Below are positions 63,645-64,000 of a stretch of 64,000 nucleotides of DNA, one piece after another. The stretch lies in the NCBI GenBank assembly GCA_021795965.1, contig JAJYOU010000002.1:1-64000 (forward strand), in the 5' to 3' direction. Each line of letters starts with the position of its first letter. Within the stretch, counting starts at the first letter, position 1. A program made the position numbers and the translations under genes. The stretch is from Chloroflexota bacterium (GTDB lineage: Bacteria > Chloroflexota > Anaerolineae > Anaerolineales > Villigracilaceae). A model generated the notes under the pieces. The model had not been told where the DNA came from. It saw only the letters and a program-made list of their open reading frames with translations, and made no database searches.

Positions 63645-63941
63645 ATGACAGCATATGTTATCGTCGACATCGAAGTCAAAAACCCCGAGGGTTACGCTCA
63701 CTATAAAGATCTTGCCCAAACCACCGTTCCGCTTTATGGGGGCAAATATATTGCCCGCGGCGGTCCTGCTGAAGGTCTTGAAGGCGATTGGAAGCCTGGC
63801 CGGATTGTGATTCTTGAATTTCCATCCACCGCTCAAGCCAAAGCCTGGTTAAATTCACCCGAGTATGCCCCCGCCCGGAAGTTGCGGCATCAATATGCCG
63901 TATCAAGGTCTATCGTCGTTGAAGGACTGGAAAAACCCTGA
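63645..63941 (+). CDS. DUF1330 family protein
   Basis: 98-residue ferredoxin-like (dimeric alpha/beta barrel) protein. The family pattern is clear: AYVIVDIEVKNPEGYAHY, GGKYIARGG and RIVILEFPSTAQAKAWLNSPEY. No ribosome binding site is obvious. Biochemical function of the family is not known. Confidence 0.9.
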   Translation: MTAYVIVDIEVKNPEGYAHYKDLAQTTVPLYGGKYIARGGPAEGLEGDWKPGRIVILEFPSTAQAKAWLNSPEYAPARKLRHQYAVSRSIVVEGLEKP

Positions 63942-64000
63942 TTTCGCAGGGGGATTTAGACGGAGTTAATTCCACGCTTATTGTTTGAGTCCCAGCATGC

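Overview
The window reads like a piece of a free-living bacterial chromosome of moderate base composition. It has no phage, plasmid or CRISPR region. My best guess for the source is Chloroflexota, class Anaerolineae. This is an inference from the mix of PPi-type phosphofructokinase, citramalate-based isoleucine synthesis, a yeast/Bacteroidota-like ketol-acid reductoisomerase, lipoproteins with Thr/Ser/Pro-rich linkers and RbsABC-type sugar import. No marker gene here proves it.

Bases 67-14495 (minus strand) form an amino-acid supercluster: ilvD-ilvB-ilvN-ilvC-leuA-leuC-leuD-cimA-leuB-ilvE, then aroH-aroF. It covers valine, leucine and isoleucine synthesis (2-oxobutyrate made through citramalate) and ends with DAHP synthase and chorismate mutase. 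Two attenuation-type control regions are visible and were missed by a simple ORF view. Upstream of ilvD there is a consensus promoter, a 32-residue leader peptide with 12 branched-chain residues in a run of 13, and mutually exclusive antiterminator and terminator hairpins. Upstream of aroH there is a second promoter of the same layout, a reading frame with 8 Phe/Tyr in 10 codons, and a terminator just before the aroH ribosome binding site.

Bases 14682-25372 hold mostly plus-strand genes: lipoproteins, a GltD-like flavoprotein, a putative HExxH metallopeptidase, a thioredoxin-fold/cyclophilin fusion lipoprotein, DedA, PPi-type phosphofructokinase (minus), a SpoU methyltransferase (minus), and an Nramp transporter coupled to a universal stress protein. 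Bases 25373-26039 are a scar: hairpins, the last 67 codons of a tyrosine recombinase, an inverted partial copy of tRNA-Ser and the intact tRNA-Ser(GGA). Bases 26100-37748 carry fabF, thrC, an acetyltransferase and tex (minus), then degV, yebC, ruvC, ruvA, proC and an ABC-F ATPase (plus).

Bases 37855-45638 include menA, a penicillin-acylase-family enzyme, a PPK2 kinase and a signalling operon that joins a DUF574-type methyltransferase to a NarL-type two-component pair. A promoter-hairpin-terminator unit at 45748-45933 may be a small RNA. Bases 46104-53871 (minus) form a ribose operon, rbsR-rbsK-rbsD-permease-binding protein-ATPase-permease. Its binding protein is an internal tandem duplication (about 90% identical halves), it has two different permeases, and a 34-bp perfect palindrome covers the promoter start region. 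The remainder holds comM, an OmpR-type two-component pair facing a three-gene cluster (two small exported proteins and a ferric-reductase-like membrane protein), an MFS exporter, pepA, a divergent PRPP synthetase and a DUF1330 protein.
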